Positions 47,285 to 56,315 of a DNA stretch of 64,000 nt are shown piece by piece. Source of the stretch: Vitrella brassicaformis (taxonomy: Eukaryota; Sar; Vitrellaceae); NCBI GenBank assembly GCA_001179505.1, contig CDMY01000302.1, positions 1-64,000 on the forward strand, in the 5' to 3' direction. The notes below the pieces were generated by a model. That model saw only the letters and a list, made by a program, of their open reading frames with translations, made no database searches and was not told the DNA's origin. Numbering within the stretch: the stretch's first letter is position 1; every line of letters begins with the position of its first letter. A program made the translations under genes and the position numbers.

Positions 47285-49606
47285 ATGAAGGCACATCCGC
47301 CGCTGAGGCTCACGACGCCCGAATGCAAGCTGCTCTACCATCTCGGCGTACAGGAGGCCTCCCGGCTATCGCATGCCACAGCTGTATTGGCGGTCAGGTC
47401 TATCCGACCGAGGGGACGTACCATCTACGGCGACTCCATGGACGACAAGGGGGGACGAGGTGCCGCTGCGCAAGAGGTTCCCTCGTGATGTCAAGTGGGA
47501 GCAGCCGATCGAGCACCTGAAGCATCGGCTACTGCAGACCCTTTTGCCGTCGTCCCAGCCCTCGCACTTCGATGACGTCCACGCCCTAGAAGGCTGTCTG
47601 AGCGTGAAGATCCTGGAGGAGGCGGGCGCGGACATACAGCATACCAGACTGAGCCAGGTCGTCGCGAATCGCTTCTCCTCGCGCCTGACCGACAACGCAG
47701 CAGCCAAGGCAGACATCGCCATCCTGTGTGTGTACGGATCCGCAGTGTTCCTGGCCATAACACATCTGGTGCTCTTGGCAACTGGTCAGGATACAGATGC
47801 GGCCATTCTCGCTAAGAATGTGGTGAACCTACACCCCTGGCACCGCACGTCATCCCGATGTCTCATTGGGTCACATGCAGATGTGTCTTGTTTCGATGAC
47901 ATGGAGGCGGAAGTTTCTGAGTCGGTTGCGTCGTCTCCGTGAGAGGCCGGTTCGGATTGGATGCCTGAGACGGAATCGGAAGCAGACGACGAGTCGAGTG
48001 GCCACGATGACGCCGCCTCTGAGGCCAACAGTGATGCCTCTGTGGACTCGGCTGTGCCGGCCTCAGAGAAGGCCTACGTCTGCGCTTCGGACATCGAGCG
48101 GCTGATGGACAAGATGGCGAGCGAGTTGAATCTAAAGCCTCCAGATGTATATGGTGTACAATGTCGACTGCTCTAGTCCCCCCCAAGTGCTGGCAGTCTT
48201 CCCCTCGGCGGACACGACGGATGCGGTGATGCAGAAGAGGCGGCTCGACCTTCTCATAGACATCTGCAGGCAGGAAGGGCACAAGGTACGCACAGAATCA
48301 CCTGCAAAGGGAGAGAGAGAGGGACACAGAGAGGGAGAGATCCCTGGGGTCACATGTTTGTGATGTCATGTATGCGCAGGTTTTCAGTCACAGTGCGGGT
48401 GGAGCCGGCAAGCTTGTCAAGATGCACATCTACCTCATGCTGCACCCCTAGCCCGACCGTCCCGGCCGCATCTTCGCGAACGAGACGTGATCGTATGACG
48501 TCTACCCACCCCCCGAGACGGTCCCGAAGGCCAAACCGTACCCCATACCCATCCAGGATCCCCTCCACACCTGCCTTAAGGGCCGCAATCGTGGCATCAC
48601 GCACACCAGCTGCACTCTCACCCTCGGCATAGGTGACGACGAGCGTCAGACGGTGTCGAAGAAGCACCTCTATCCTCTCGTCAACGACCAATCCGTGTGG
48701 CAGTGGCAGCTCTGTCGTAGCGACCGCACATGGACCGCAGGGTGGTTCGGCCCCATTTGCCTCGCGGTGGGCAGGAGCTGCCTGGCTGTCCTGCCCCTGG
48801 TCCCTTCTGCCTGCTTGGCAGTGATGCATTGGCTGATCGACCTGCTACGACTGGCGGAAGAGGCGGCATGGCTGCTCTTTCGCGTTTTTCTGGCGTGTGT
48901 GTTAATCTGGTTGCTCATCCGCTACGGCACTAGAGGCAAGATGGGAGCGAAGGACTTCCTAGGATGGTGGCACTACGAGAACATGACAGGGTGACCCGTT
49001 CGGCAAGAACTCAGCCATGATGATGGCACGTCAGACGGCAGACGAGGCAAACGAGGGCCGAGGAGATGGAATACCCATGTATGCATGAAGTCACACACAC
49101 ACACACACACACCAGTCCAACACACACAACATATATGACACGCGTTTGGCTGCTCTGCGTGACGGGTGGGTTGAGGGGTAGGGAAGTCATCTGTCGATTC
49201 ATTTATTGCTATGCGTACGTGTATACTTCTTAGGAAGCGACTTCTTGAGATGGTGGCGTCACGAGAATAAAGGCCGCCGCACTGGTGGCCGCCCTATCGT
49301 CGACGTCAACGGCTTCAAAGTCAAACGCAAGAAGTGAGACGTAAGCTGATTCTCTCACTGGTATGCACGGAGAGCACGACTCGATAGAGACACGTATACA
49401 TGCATCCTCGTGCTTTTCTTGTCAGGCGAGACGATCCGGGGTTGATTACCTTCCCGGACTACCCGCATTTGCGCGGCAACGCCCGTGTGGACTTGGCTAC
49501 GTTCACGCGCGATGGGAACCAACATGGAACACTATCAAATCCATTCGAGCGGTCATCCCTTCACAGCTTCGCCTGCAAGCACGTGAGGATGCTGTTCATC
49601 ATGTAA
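47285..49606 (+). pseudogene. Decayed gene for a probable membrane protein of unknown family
   Basis: Long stretches of good codon use share one frame but are broken. The frame from 47285 (LRLTTPECKLLYHLGVQEAS) shifts at a run of six G (47449-47454). The continuing frame (EVPLRKRFPRDVKWEQPIEH) runs to an in-frame TGA at about 47940 and resumes as MPETESEADDESSGHDDAAS. A short intron at about 48152-48198 joins it to MQKRRLDLLIDICRQEGHK. After the 48300s intron, in-frame TAG and TGA codons occur near 48451 and 48488. Then comes a region with hydrophobic spans (CLAVLPLVPSACLAVMHW and LLFRVFLACVLIWLLIRYG, 48760-48930) that ends DFLGWWHYENMTG. A second version of that end (DFLRWWRHENKG) follows at 49229-49338, with a further exon at 49423-49590. 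Several breaks suggest a pseudogene. Sequencing error in the G run is possible. Confidence 0.45.
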
Positions 49607-50309
49607 GGCAGTCAACTCTTCGACTCGTATGTGTTTTCCAGAACTCGCTGCTCTTCAAGCCATGATGTCCATCATGATGAGGTACCATGGCGATTCGGCG
49701 AGATCATGAACGTCACTCTGTGAGCTTAAGAGAAACTCTTTTTTCTTCCCTTCAGCTAGCGAATGGGGCTTTTTCGTGCTGTTCTGAGTAGTGTACGGGC
49801 TTTACCTGCCCAGCACTGCCAGCACTGCCGCTAGCACTGCCGCCACCGACAAGGCCAAGCCCAAATCGAAGCAGATGGGAGTGGTGACGTGGGTGTAATT
49901 AAGTGTCTATGACTGTGTGAGTAGGGAAGTAGTGAGTACGACATGTAAGACGTGACGTCTCCATGGCGTTACAAGTAGACATCCGTGATTGTCTCACTCA
50001 GTGTCATCCATGCAATGCAAAGCACCGTCGATGTACTTATACGTGTCAATGAAATGTGTGACAAATGAGACATCCAAAACCCACCTAAGTATCAGGCAGA
50101 CACGGAAGAAACGACACACAACGACACAGACATGCCAGGCATAATGGATGACCGATGCCAGCTCAGCGAAGGTATTGGTAGAGTGAATGCTGGCCACAGC
50201 ACATCAGCACACATTTGTTGGTATGAGGACGAAGGGTGTAAATGAGCATAAGAGTATGTGCAAATGGTCTGTTTGTTGCTGTGGTCGTGTGGTGTGATGT
50301 GCGTGTGTG

Positions 50310-50418
50310 CAGAAGGGTGTTGAGAACGACCGCAGCTCTGCCGCCTGTCGGTGCCGGCTCACATCGACGAGGTGTGGCACTCAGTGCTGGTCGATCCGGT
50401 GCTGTACATGTCGCTCTA
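50310..50418 (+). pseudogene. Broken copy of the IDEVWH exon
   Basis: After GTGTGCAG at about 50310, the sequence matches the exon at 28288-28152 (minus strand) from AAGGGTGTTGAGAACGACCG through CTGTACATGTCGCTCT, where similarity ends abruptly. A 2 nt insertion (CAGCTCTGCC against CAGCTGCC) shifts the frame, so the IDEVWH motif is no longer in frame with the start of the exon. It lies downstream of the secretory gene copy B and points the other way, unlike in arm A. Confidence 0.65.
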
Positions 50419-50638
50419 AAGAAACGGCCCAGAGGGTCTCGCATAGCTGTCCGACCTTCCTTCTTCCCTTCCCGCGTAAGTTTGTCTGACTCAGTCTGCG
50501 TGTCCTCAAATGGCGCCAGCAAGCCCGCAGACTGCTTCAGACCCTCTTCTATCTGGTCATCAGTGCAGCCAGTGATACCCTTGAGCATCTGACGCCACGT
50601 CAGCAGCTCCACAGAGAGGTACTCGTACCTCCCTGTCC

Positions 50639-51610
50639 TCACTGTTGAGATGATGCTTCCTCCTCCTCCTCCTCCTTCTGGCGCCTCAGAAAATTATACT
50701 CTTCCGCGACGTTCTTTAGCAGCATTATCTGGTTGAACAAGCGGCGGTTGTCCTGGAAGTTCTCCCATTGCTCCTTGGCCACTCCCTCTGCAGCGCACAT
50801 GCACACACAAAGACAGACAAAGGCACCCATGTGGCACTCTGTCGTCGTGTGTGCGCATTTCTCTGTCTGTGCAGGTGCTTGTGTGTGTCGTTCTCCCTCC
50901 CTCCCTCCCTCCCTCCCTGCCTCTCTGTGTGTGTGAGGTGCATGCGTACCAGGGCGCGGTGCGGAGAAGGGTGCTTGGTACAGCGTATTGAGTTGCTGAT
51001 TGGTGGACAGAATGCGCTGCATGAGGAATTTGCGAGTGTCGGGATCCTTCTCCTGCTCGAGCTGCTGCTGTACTTCTGCCTTTTCCTGCTCGACTTTTGC
51101 CCGTTCCTGCTCCAGCGCCGCCTGCGCTTCCCGAAGCTCCTTGATGAGCTGATCCTCAGGCTGCTTACGCGCGAGATCGATCTGCTGCTCCAGTTCTGCC
51201 CTCTCCTGCTCGAGTGCCGCCAGAAGCTCCTTGATGAGACTGTCCAGCTCGGCAGGGGTGGTGGTACCGGCGTCATTGGTCACCTGCACCCACCACACAC
51301 ACAGTCAGGTGCCTGCGTCAGTCATCGGTCGCCTGGCCTCCCTCTCCCACCGACCCACCATGAGTGCAGTGGAGCCACGGAGCCGCCGGCGTCGATGGGG
51401 AGTGGACGAAGATGACTGCACCACGACGGTAGGCAGAGGCAGGGCGGCCATCCACTCAGTCGGCTCGGCTCGCCGCACGTCCAGCTGCTGCTGCTGGCCA
51501 CCAGAGTGGGCACCCACATGCCGCAGGTGGCGAACGGCATGGCCCAGGGGAGGCACGAATGCGACGACGGCAGTGGCCCATTCTCCCAGTAGCACCAGCA
51601 ACAGGAGCAT
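50639..51610 (-). CDS. Secretory/possibly plastid-targeted coiled-coil protein, intact copy B
   Basis: Three exons (51610-51359, 51283-50950, 50787-50639) join in phase to 244 codons plus stop. The N-terminus MLLLLVLLGEWATAVVA is a signal peptide, and the predicted cleavage leaves F at the first position (FVPPLGHAVRHL), as in ASAFAP-type bipartite leaders of complex plastids. The next 60 residues are rich in R, S, T and Q and poor in acid, like a transit peptide, and end STALM. The mature part is a long coiled coil (AALEQERAELEQQIDLARK and AALEQERAKVEQEKAEVQQ), then QRILSTNQQLNTLYQ and a C-terminal FLRRQKEEEEEE tail. No enzymatic motif is seen. A structural role in plastid or endomembranes is inference. 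The leader intron lies upstream at 51943-51869, followed by a short non-coding exon. Confidence 0.7.
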
Positions 51611-51868
51611 GGTCTATGCGCCTGCAATTAGCGTCACACAGACACACACATAATGTGGTGACTGGATGCCTCGCGCCCCTCTCACCCCTGACATTCCTGT
51701 CACTTGTGAGTCACCAGTCTGATTGTTTGAGTGGCGGGCGAACAGCCTAGGCGAAACAGACCAATCTGACGCTCACACACCGATGTCAGCGAGGCTCACA
51801 GTTCGGTGTGGTCTGCCTCGGTACCTGACGCTGGTGGACGGGCGGCAGCGGAGGTCCTCACTGAAGGG

Positions 51869-51960
51869 CTGCACAGAAATGGGAGCAGAGCGACAGCTGA
51901 TGAATCCTCAAGCATGCTGCCTAGAGATTTTCGAGTTCCTCACCTTCCTGGATGCTCAGA
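51869..51960 (-). repeat. Leader-intron module, copy 4
   Basis: The intron 51943-51869 (75 nt) starts GTGAGGAACTCGAA, contains GGCAGCATGCTTGAGG and ends TTTCTGTGCAG. It is nearly identical to copy 3. Confidence 0.65.
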
Positions 51961-52229
51961 TCGGCAGGATCCGCAGATCACCGCGCCTTTCCTCACATTT
52001 CAGCTCGCAATGGATCGCCGCGCCTTAATTTCAGCACGATGGCTGAGCGTCCTTTGCGTGTGGCGCCTCTCGGCCATGACCTGCCAGAGGTAAGACCAGC
52101 CAGAAACGCACTCATCATCACAGTGGGGAGTTGAGCAGCCGACGCGGGATGAGGCCTTTCTGTGTGTGCAATTTGCGTGTTCATGTCCTTTGATCAGTAG
52201 CTTCGCTGATCTGCTTGTTGATCTGTCCA

Positions 52230-52320
52230 TCTGAGCATCTGTGAAGGTGAGGGACTCGAAGTTCTGCAGGCAGCATGCTTGAGGAATCATCAGCTATCGC
52301 TCTGCTGCTGTTCTATGCAG
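52230..52320 (+). repeat. Leader-intron module, copy 5
   Basis: GATCTGTCCATCTGAGCATC precedes a 74 nt intron (52247-52320) that starts GTGAGGGACTCGAAG, contains CAGGCAGCATGCTTGAGG and ends GTTCTATGCAG. It is divergent to copy 4, about 290 bp away, so two leader modules face away from each other. Confidence 0.6.
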
Positions 52321-52440
52321 CATCTCCAGTGAGGACCCTCTGGCCCACTTGGCCCATCCATCGTGGGCCAGGTGGGATTTCACCCAGATTCAGGTGTGCC
52401 TCTATAGTCTGTCGTGCTGCAGGTGTGCGTGCGTGTCGCA

Positions 52441-52707
52441 ATGACGACTCCCATTCGACTTGATGTCGGCGGCAAGATGTTCCACGTGGCCAGGACGACC
52501 ATCGAGCGGCACCCACAGACATTGTCGGGCCAGCTGGTCGCCAATGAGAACTCTGCCGAGTCATCTGTCACCGTAGAGGACTCATCGGTCTGGCAGGGTC
52601 TGACCGAGTACAACGCGTCCAAGAAAGGCCTCAAACGAATCGCAACGGCGAGCAAGTGGGTGCTCAGGGTGAGAGCATGGAGGTCGACGACGAAACGCCC
52701 GCTGTGA
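52441..52707 (+). CDS. KCTD/BTB (T1-type) domain protein, short or degraded
   Basis: From ATG 52441 the protein begins MTTPIRLDVGGKMFHVARTT, the classic start of a potassium-channel-tetramerisation (T1/KCTD) BTB fold (LDVGGKxF, then R-T-T-x-x-x-x-P). The expected following block (phenylalanine-rich 'DG.YFIDRDP' and 'IL.yLR') is absent, and the frame ends at 52707. An overlapping frame just downstream (GESMEVDDETPAVIMKNTKP, to about 52768) looks coding too, which suggests a frame shift between 52540 and 52670. The leader module copy 5 lies upstream and a further intron ends just before the ATG (CTGCAG at about 52423). BTB domains homo-oligomerise and often recruit Cullin-3. No partner domain remains. 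Confidence 0.5.
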   Translation: MTTPIRLDVGGKMFHVARTTIERHPQTLSGQLVANENSAESSVTVEDSSVWQGLTEYNASKKGLKRIATASKWVLRVRAWRSTTKRPL

Positions 52708-53672
52708 TCATGAAGAACACCAAGCCCGCGCCAAAGCTACACACGCACGAGCCTGGTGTGACAGAGTGACACGACATGATTCACTTCACATTGGCTGGTG
52801 TCTCTCCGCCAGTTTCTGACTTCTGCAGTGCAGAGATGGCCAAGTTCAGCCGCTCCCGGCTCCTCATCCCAGAGGACCTTCTCTTCTGTCTCTGTGGTAG
52901 GGCAGCCACCGCTGCATGAGTCACACACTCCTGCATTCGCTTGTGATTGACAGTGTTTCACTACAAGCGCCAGACAGATGAGAAGAAACTGCAGCTGGCC
53001 AAGCAGGTGGCGCATGTGAATGTGAACGCGTCAGTCAATGATTGTTTGTGTGCTTTCACAGCAAGCTGAGAACGGCTGTCCGGCGGCCATGTTATGTACA
53101 TAATTCCGAATTTTTCCAAGGGGCTTTGAGGGCTCATAGAGGCCAGCAAAACATGCACGCAGAGTGACAAAATGACCTCCCCCATGTCATTGAATGCAGC
53201 TGTCATTGGGTGCATGTGTATGGATGTCGATCACACATGTCCGTACAAAATGAAGCAATGGTGGGACACACAATCAGTCATTGATTGTCTGATTGTGTGT
53301 GACACACAATCAGTCATTGATTGTCTGATTGTGTGTCTCTCTCTTCACTGAGACATTCGCATGACTTTATTCGACCAAAACAGACGAAACAGACAAAAAC
53401 TGTTGGCACAAAAGTTTGATTGGCGACAACACACACAGACATTAACACATAGACACACACTGGCCAGCCTGTCGCCGCCGCATGGATGAGTGAATGCACG
53501 TTCTGCCGGAAGTCGACGAATCAGTTGTATGGCGAACACGGCCGCTGCATACAACAAAGCAGGAATGTCCATCACACTCAACCTGCACAAACGCACACTC
53601 ACGCACACATGCACACACATATTTGGAGACACCAACATCGACAAACGGGCGTGGTGATTCTCTTGGTCTTAT
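52708..53672. other. Mostly non-coding, with possible exon remnants
   Basis: Plus-strand pieces AEMAKFSRSRLLIPEDLLFC (52831-52895) and FHYKRQTDEKKLQLAKQVAH (52951-53020) are bounded by splice-like signals and may belong to the KCTD-region gene or to a remnant. I do not recognise them. The rest holds tandem hairpins (53266-53337) and simple repeats. Confidence 0.4.
53266..53337. repeat. Tandem pair of perfect hairpins
   Basis: A 36 bp unit occurs twice in a row (53266-53301, 53302-53337). Each unit has 12 bp arms, ACACACAATCAG and CTGATTGTGTGT, around an 11 nt loop. Within the two arm pairs I see no mismatch. Confidence 0.85.
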
Positions 53673-55101
53673 TCACTGAGAACTGAGATGAGCCTCTGAG
53701 TTGACCAAGTCCATAAAGCTCTTGACATTCTCGTCTGGCAAGTGAACCGACAGTAGGGTGGGAAGCCGCACTCGGTGCTTAAGGCGGGTGGGGCAGCGCT
53801 CGCGACACGCCGAAGCAGATGCTCCAGCAGACGCATGCAGGCGTGCAGGGCACAGATGCCTGTCAGCATCATGCGGACGTCGTCCATGACGAAGGCTGCC
53901 CGCCCGCCGCCGCTGGAGGGCCGGTGGGCACACCCGACCTTGATCATGGGCACTGGGTCAGCTGGCTTCACCTGCGTCCTCAGTCGCCGGGGCGCTTGCG
54001 GCAGGTCGTTGGTCGAGGAAGTCGACAAAGCACTTGTAGGCAAGAGGAGGCTCCTCCATGTCACGCACGTCGTCCATGTGCAGCCTGGCCTCGTGGAGGC
54101 CACCGCTGTCTGCAGATCGCTGTGGGGGGAGAGCTCGAGCACCCTCGCGTCGTGTGTGGGGCAGGACGAGCCGAGCAGTATGTTGATCTCGGCCAGGCCG
54201 TCGTGTGGCTTGAGCTGCAGCAGCTTGACCAGGTCCGACACGACAGAGGACGACTGCCCGTCACAGCCAACCTGCCACACACGCACACACACACACACAC
54301 ACACACAGAGACACAATTCCATCCATCCATCCATCCATCTGTCTATCCATCCATCACTGCTTGCAGTGTGTGCCACAATGTCTCCTTCACTCACGGCTTT
54401 TGTGTCGGGGCTGATTGCCATAGACCTTGGTATTTGCGATGCGAGCACGTATGTCGAGCTCTCGCTCCTGCTTCTGCAGTGCGATGGCCTTGGCGCCTGC
54501 TCGACGCGTGCGATAGGGCTCGCCCGGTGGGGTGGGCGGCTTCGGCGGCACCTCTTCCTCCTCTTCTATCTCGTCGACGGGCACGTCGTGCATATCCTCG
54601 TCCACCTCATGGTCCCATCCCCTGCCCTCTCTCCCCAGACTGCCTCGTCCCCGCTTCTTGACCGTGCCGACCTCAGCATCGCCGTCCTCTCCCCCCTCCA
54701 TCTCGTCCAGGTCGGCGTGGCGGTTGGCCTCCTGCTCGTCGTCCAGCTGGTCCATCAGGGCGTCGTCCTCAGCCCCTTCGCCAGCATTCTGATGGAAGTC
54801 AGGCTCAGAATGACGGTCGGGCTCGTCATCTGAACGGTGAAAGAGGTACAGTGAGTGATTGAGTGATTGAGTGAATGATGATGAAGTCTGCAGTGAAAGT
54901 CATTGCTGACCCTGCTGCTCCGCCTTCAGGCGCTTGTTCGCACCTGAGTGAGAGGCAGACACGCAAACAAATGAATGAATGGCTCACTTGACCATCGCTG
55001 CTTCGCTCTTCACCTGTTGATCGGCTGCGCTGAGTGCCATTTCTGTTGATTCGCGGATCATTGTTGGCAAAGTCTTGTTTTCTTTTCTTCTTCTTTGGCA
55101 T
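53673..55101 (-). CDS. Acidic protein of unknown function, 3' half frame-broken
   Basis: Start MPKKKKRKQDFANNDPRINR at 55101, a lysine-rich, nuclear-localisation-like head. Exon 2 (GANKRLKAEQQ, about 54935-54905) and exon 3 (54830-54420) join in phase. Exon 3 is strongly acidic (EDDALMDQLDDEQEAN, then EIEEEEEVPPKPPTPPGEPY) and ends RARIANTK. The next exon (from about 54270) reads VGCDGQSSSVVSDLVKLLQL and CPTHDARVLELSPHSDLQTA. Downstream, three coding-like frames follow one another without splice sites: RLHMDDVRDMEEPPLAYKCF, then FVMDDVRMMLTGICALHACM, then RVRLPTLLSVHLPDENVKSF up to the stop. I do not recognise the family. Either the sequence has errors or the gene is decaying. Confidence 0.45.
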
Positions 55102-56315
55102 GACGAGGCAGCTTAGACTCTTAGACCAACTTAGAACGATGCAACTCTCATCATTGCTCTATTATGCCGCATGCTGTGGTAAATGCATGCATCGTTGTGG
55201 GAGCGGGGGCACCTCTGCAGGCTCCGTCTCAAATATCACCTTCTCGCTCCTCCCTTTTTTTGGAGAGATCTTATCCATATGTGTACGTGCACATGAGGAC
55301 ACTGTCGAAAACCGTAACTGCTCGGCGGCCTGAGGGCAGATCAGTCTGGAAATCGGTGAGCAGACGCCTCTCTCACTTCCCCAGAGATCTTGCTGCTCGG
55401 ATTGTTCAGAAATGCCTTGTGTGTGGACTTTTCCTTAGGTCGACGTGACGCTCCTATGTCCATCGGCAAAAAAACGGTATCTGCTCGGCGGCGTCTTTGC
55501 CGATCGGCTTGGAAATCGGCATGCGAGGGCCCCTGAAGGTGCCTGACAATTCTTGCTGCTCGGATTGTTGAGAAAAGGTCTGTGTATGGCTGTAGGGCCT
55601 CACGCCATACAAATATGTAACCGACGTGTACAAGGTGGCCGTTGAAGAGAGCCTCTCAGTTTGAAGTGCTTATTTGCTGCAGGCTGCAGCACGCACGAGG
55701 GAGGCCGACTCGCACCTGGCCGAGGCGATGGTGCGAGCTCGCGCAAGCACAGACATCCAGGTACGTCAGCTGCCAGCACGATAAGTGACTGCGTCGTGAA
55801 TGCATTCATTCCTTGGCTTCACAGATGTCTGATGACGAGTGATGAACTCCGTGTCGCTCAATCGCAACCGTGACGCACACGGTGCAGACACTTACGTGTG
55901 CATGAAAACAGACAGACACAGTGCGACAGATAGATAGACAAACAGACACGATGGACCCGAACAGACCGACACGTACTGACAGAGACATCTGTCCGTCTGT
56001 GCTGGTTTGACGCCGATCGATCTGTCTGTCTGACGTATGTGCAGTGAGTGATGGAAACAGACGGGCTGCAGCCTGCCGCAGACACTTACGTTTGCATGAT
56101 AACTGTGCCGACTCACATATGCGAGGAACAGGCGACGTCGGCGGGAAAATCAGGATGGCGTCTGATGAACACTGTCTGAGGGTGTACGACGCCAGATCGC
56201 CTGCATGCCTTGCGCGCAAGGAAACACAGAAACTCTGCATGTGCACATATGACTCAAGTCCTAGAATCAATCGCGGCCAATGTCATAACAGCTGAACGAC
56301 AGCCACACGTCTCTA
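55102..56315. other. Intergenic with imperfect tandem duplication
   Basis: No gene is seen. Contains the tandem copy at 55306-55592, a dispersed pair of GCAGACACTTACGT(G/T)TGCATGA (about 55880 and 56078) and CTGT/ACAG repeats between 55905 and 56035. Confidence 0.5.
55306..55592. repeat. Imperfect tandem duplication, unit about 125-160 bp
   Basis: Two units share CTGCTCGGCGGC near their start, TGGAAATCGG in the middle and CTTGCTGCTCGGATTGTT near their end (55318/55481, 55351/55511 and 55390/55549). The flanking sequence is less similar. Confidence 0.65.

Larger units (their letters stand above)
50560..52015 (-). repeat. Inverted segmental duplication, second pair, arm B
   Basis: Reverse-orientation partner of 29220-31205. 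It lacks the internal tandem duplication of arm A. Similarity continues past the stop codon, where an open frame (MLKGITGCTDDQIEEGLKQ) matches the arm A segment that carries a TAG. Confidence 0.75.
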
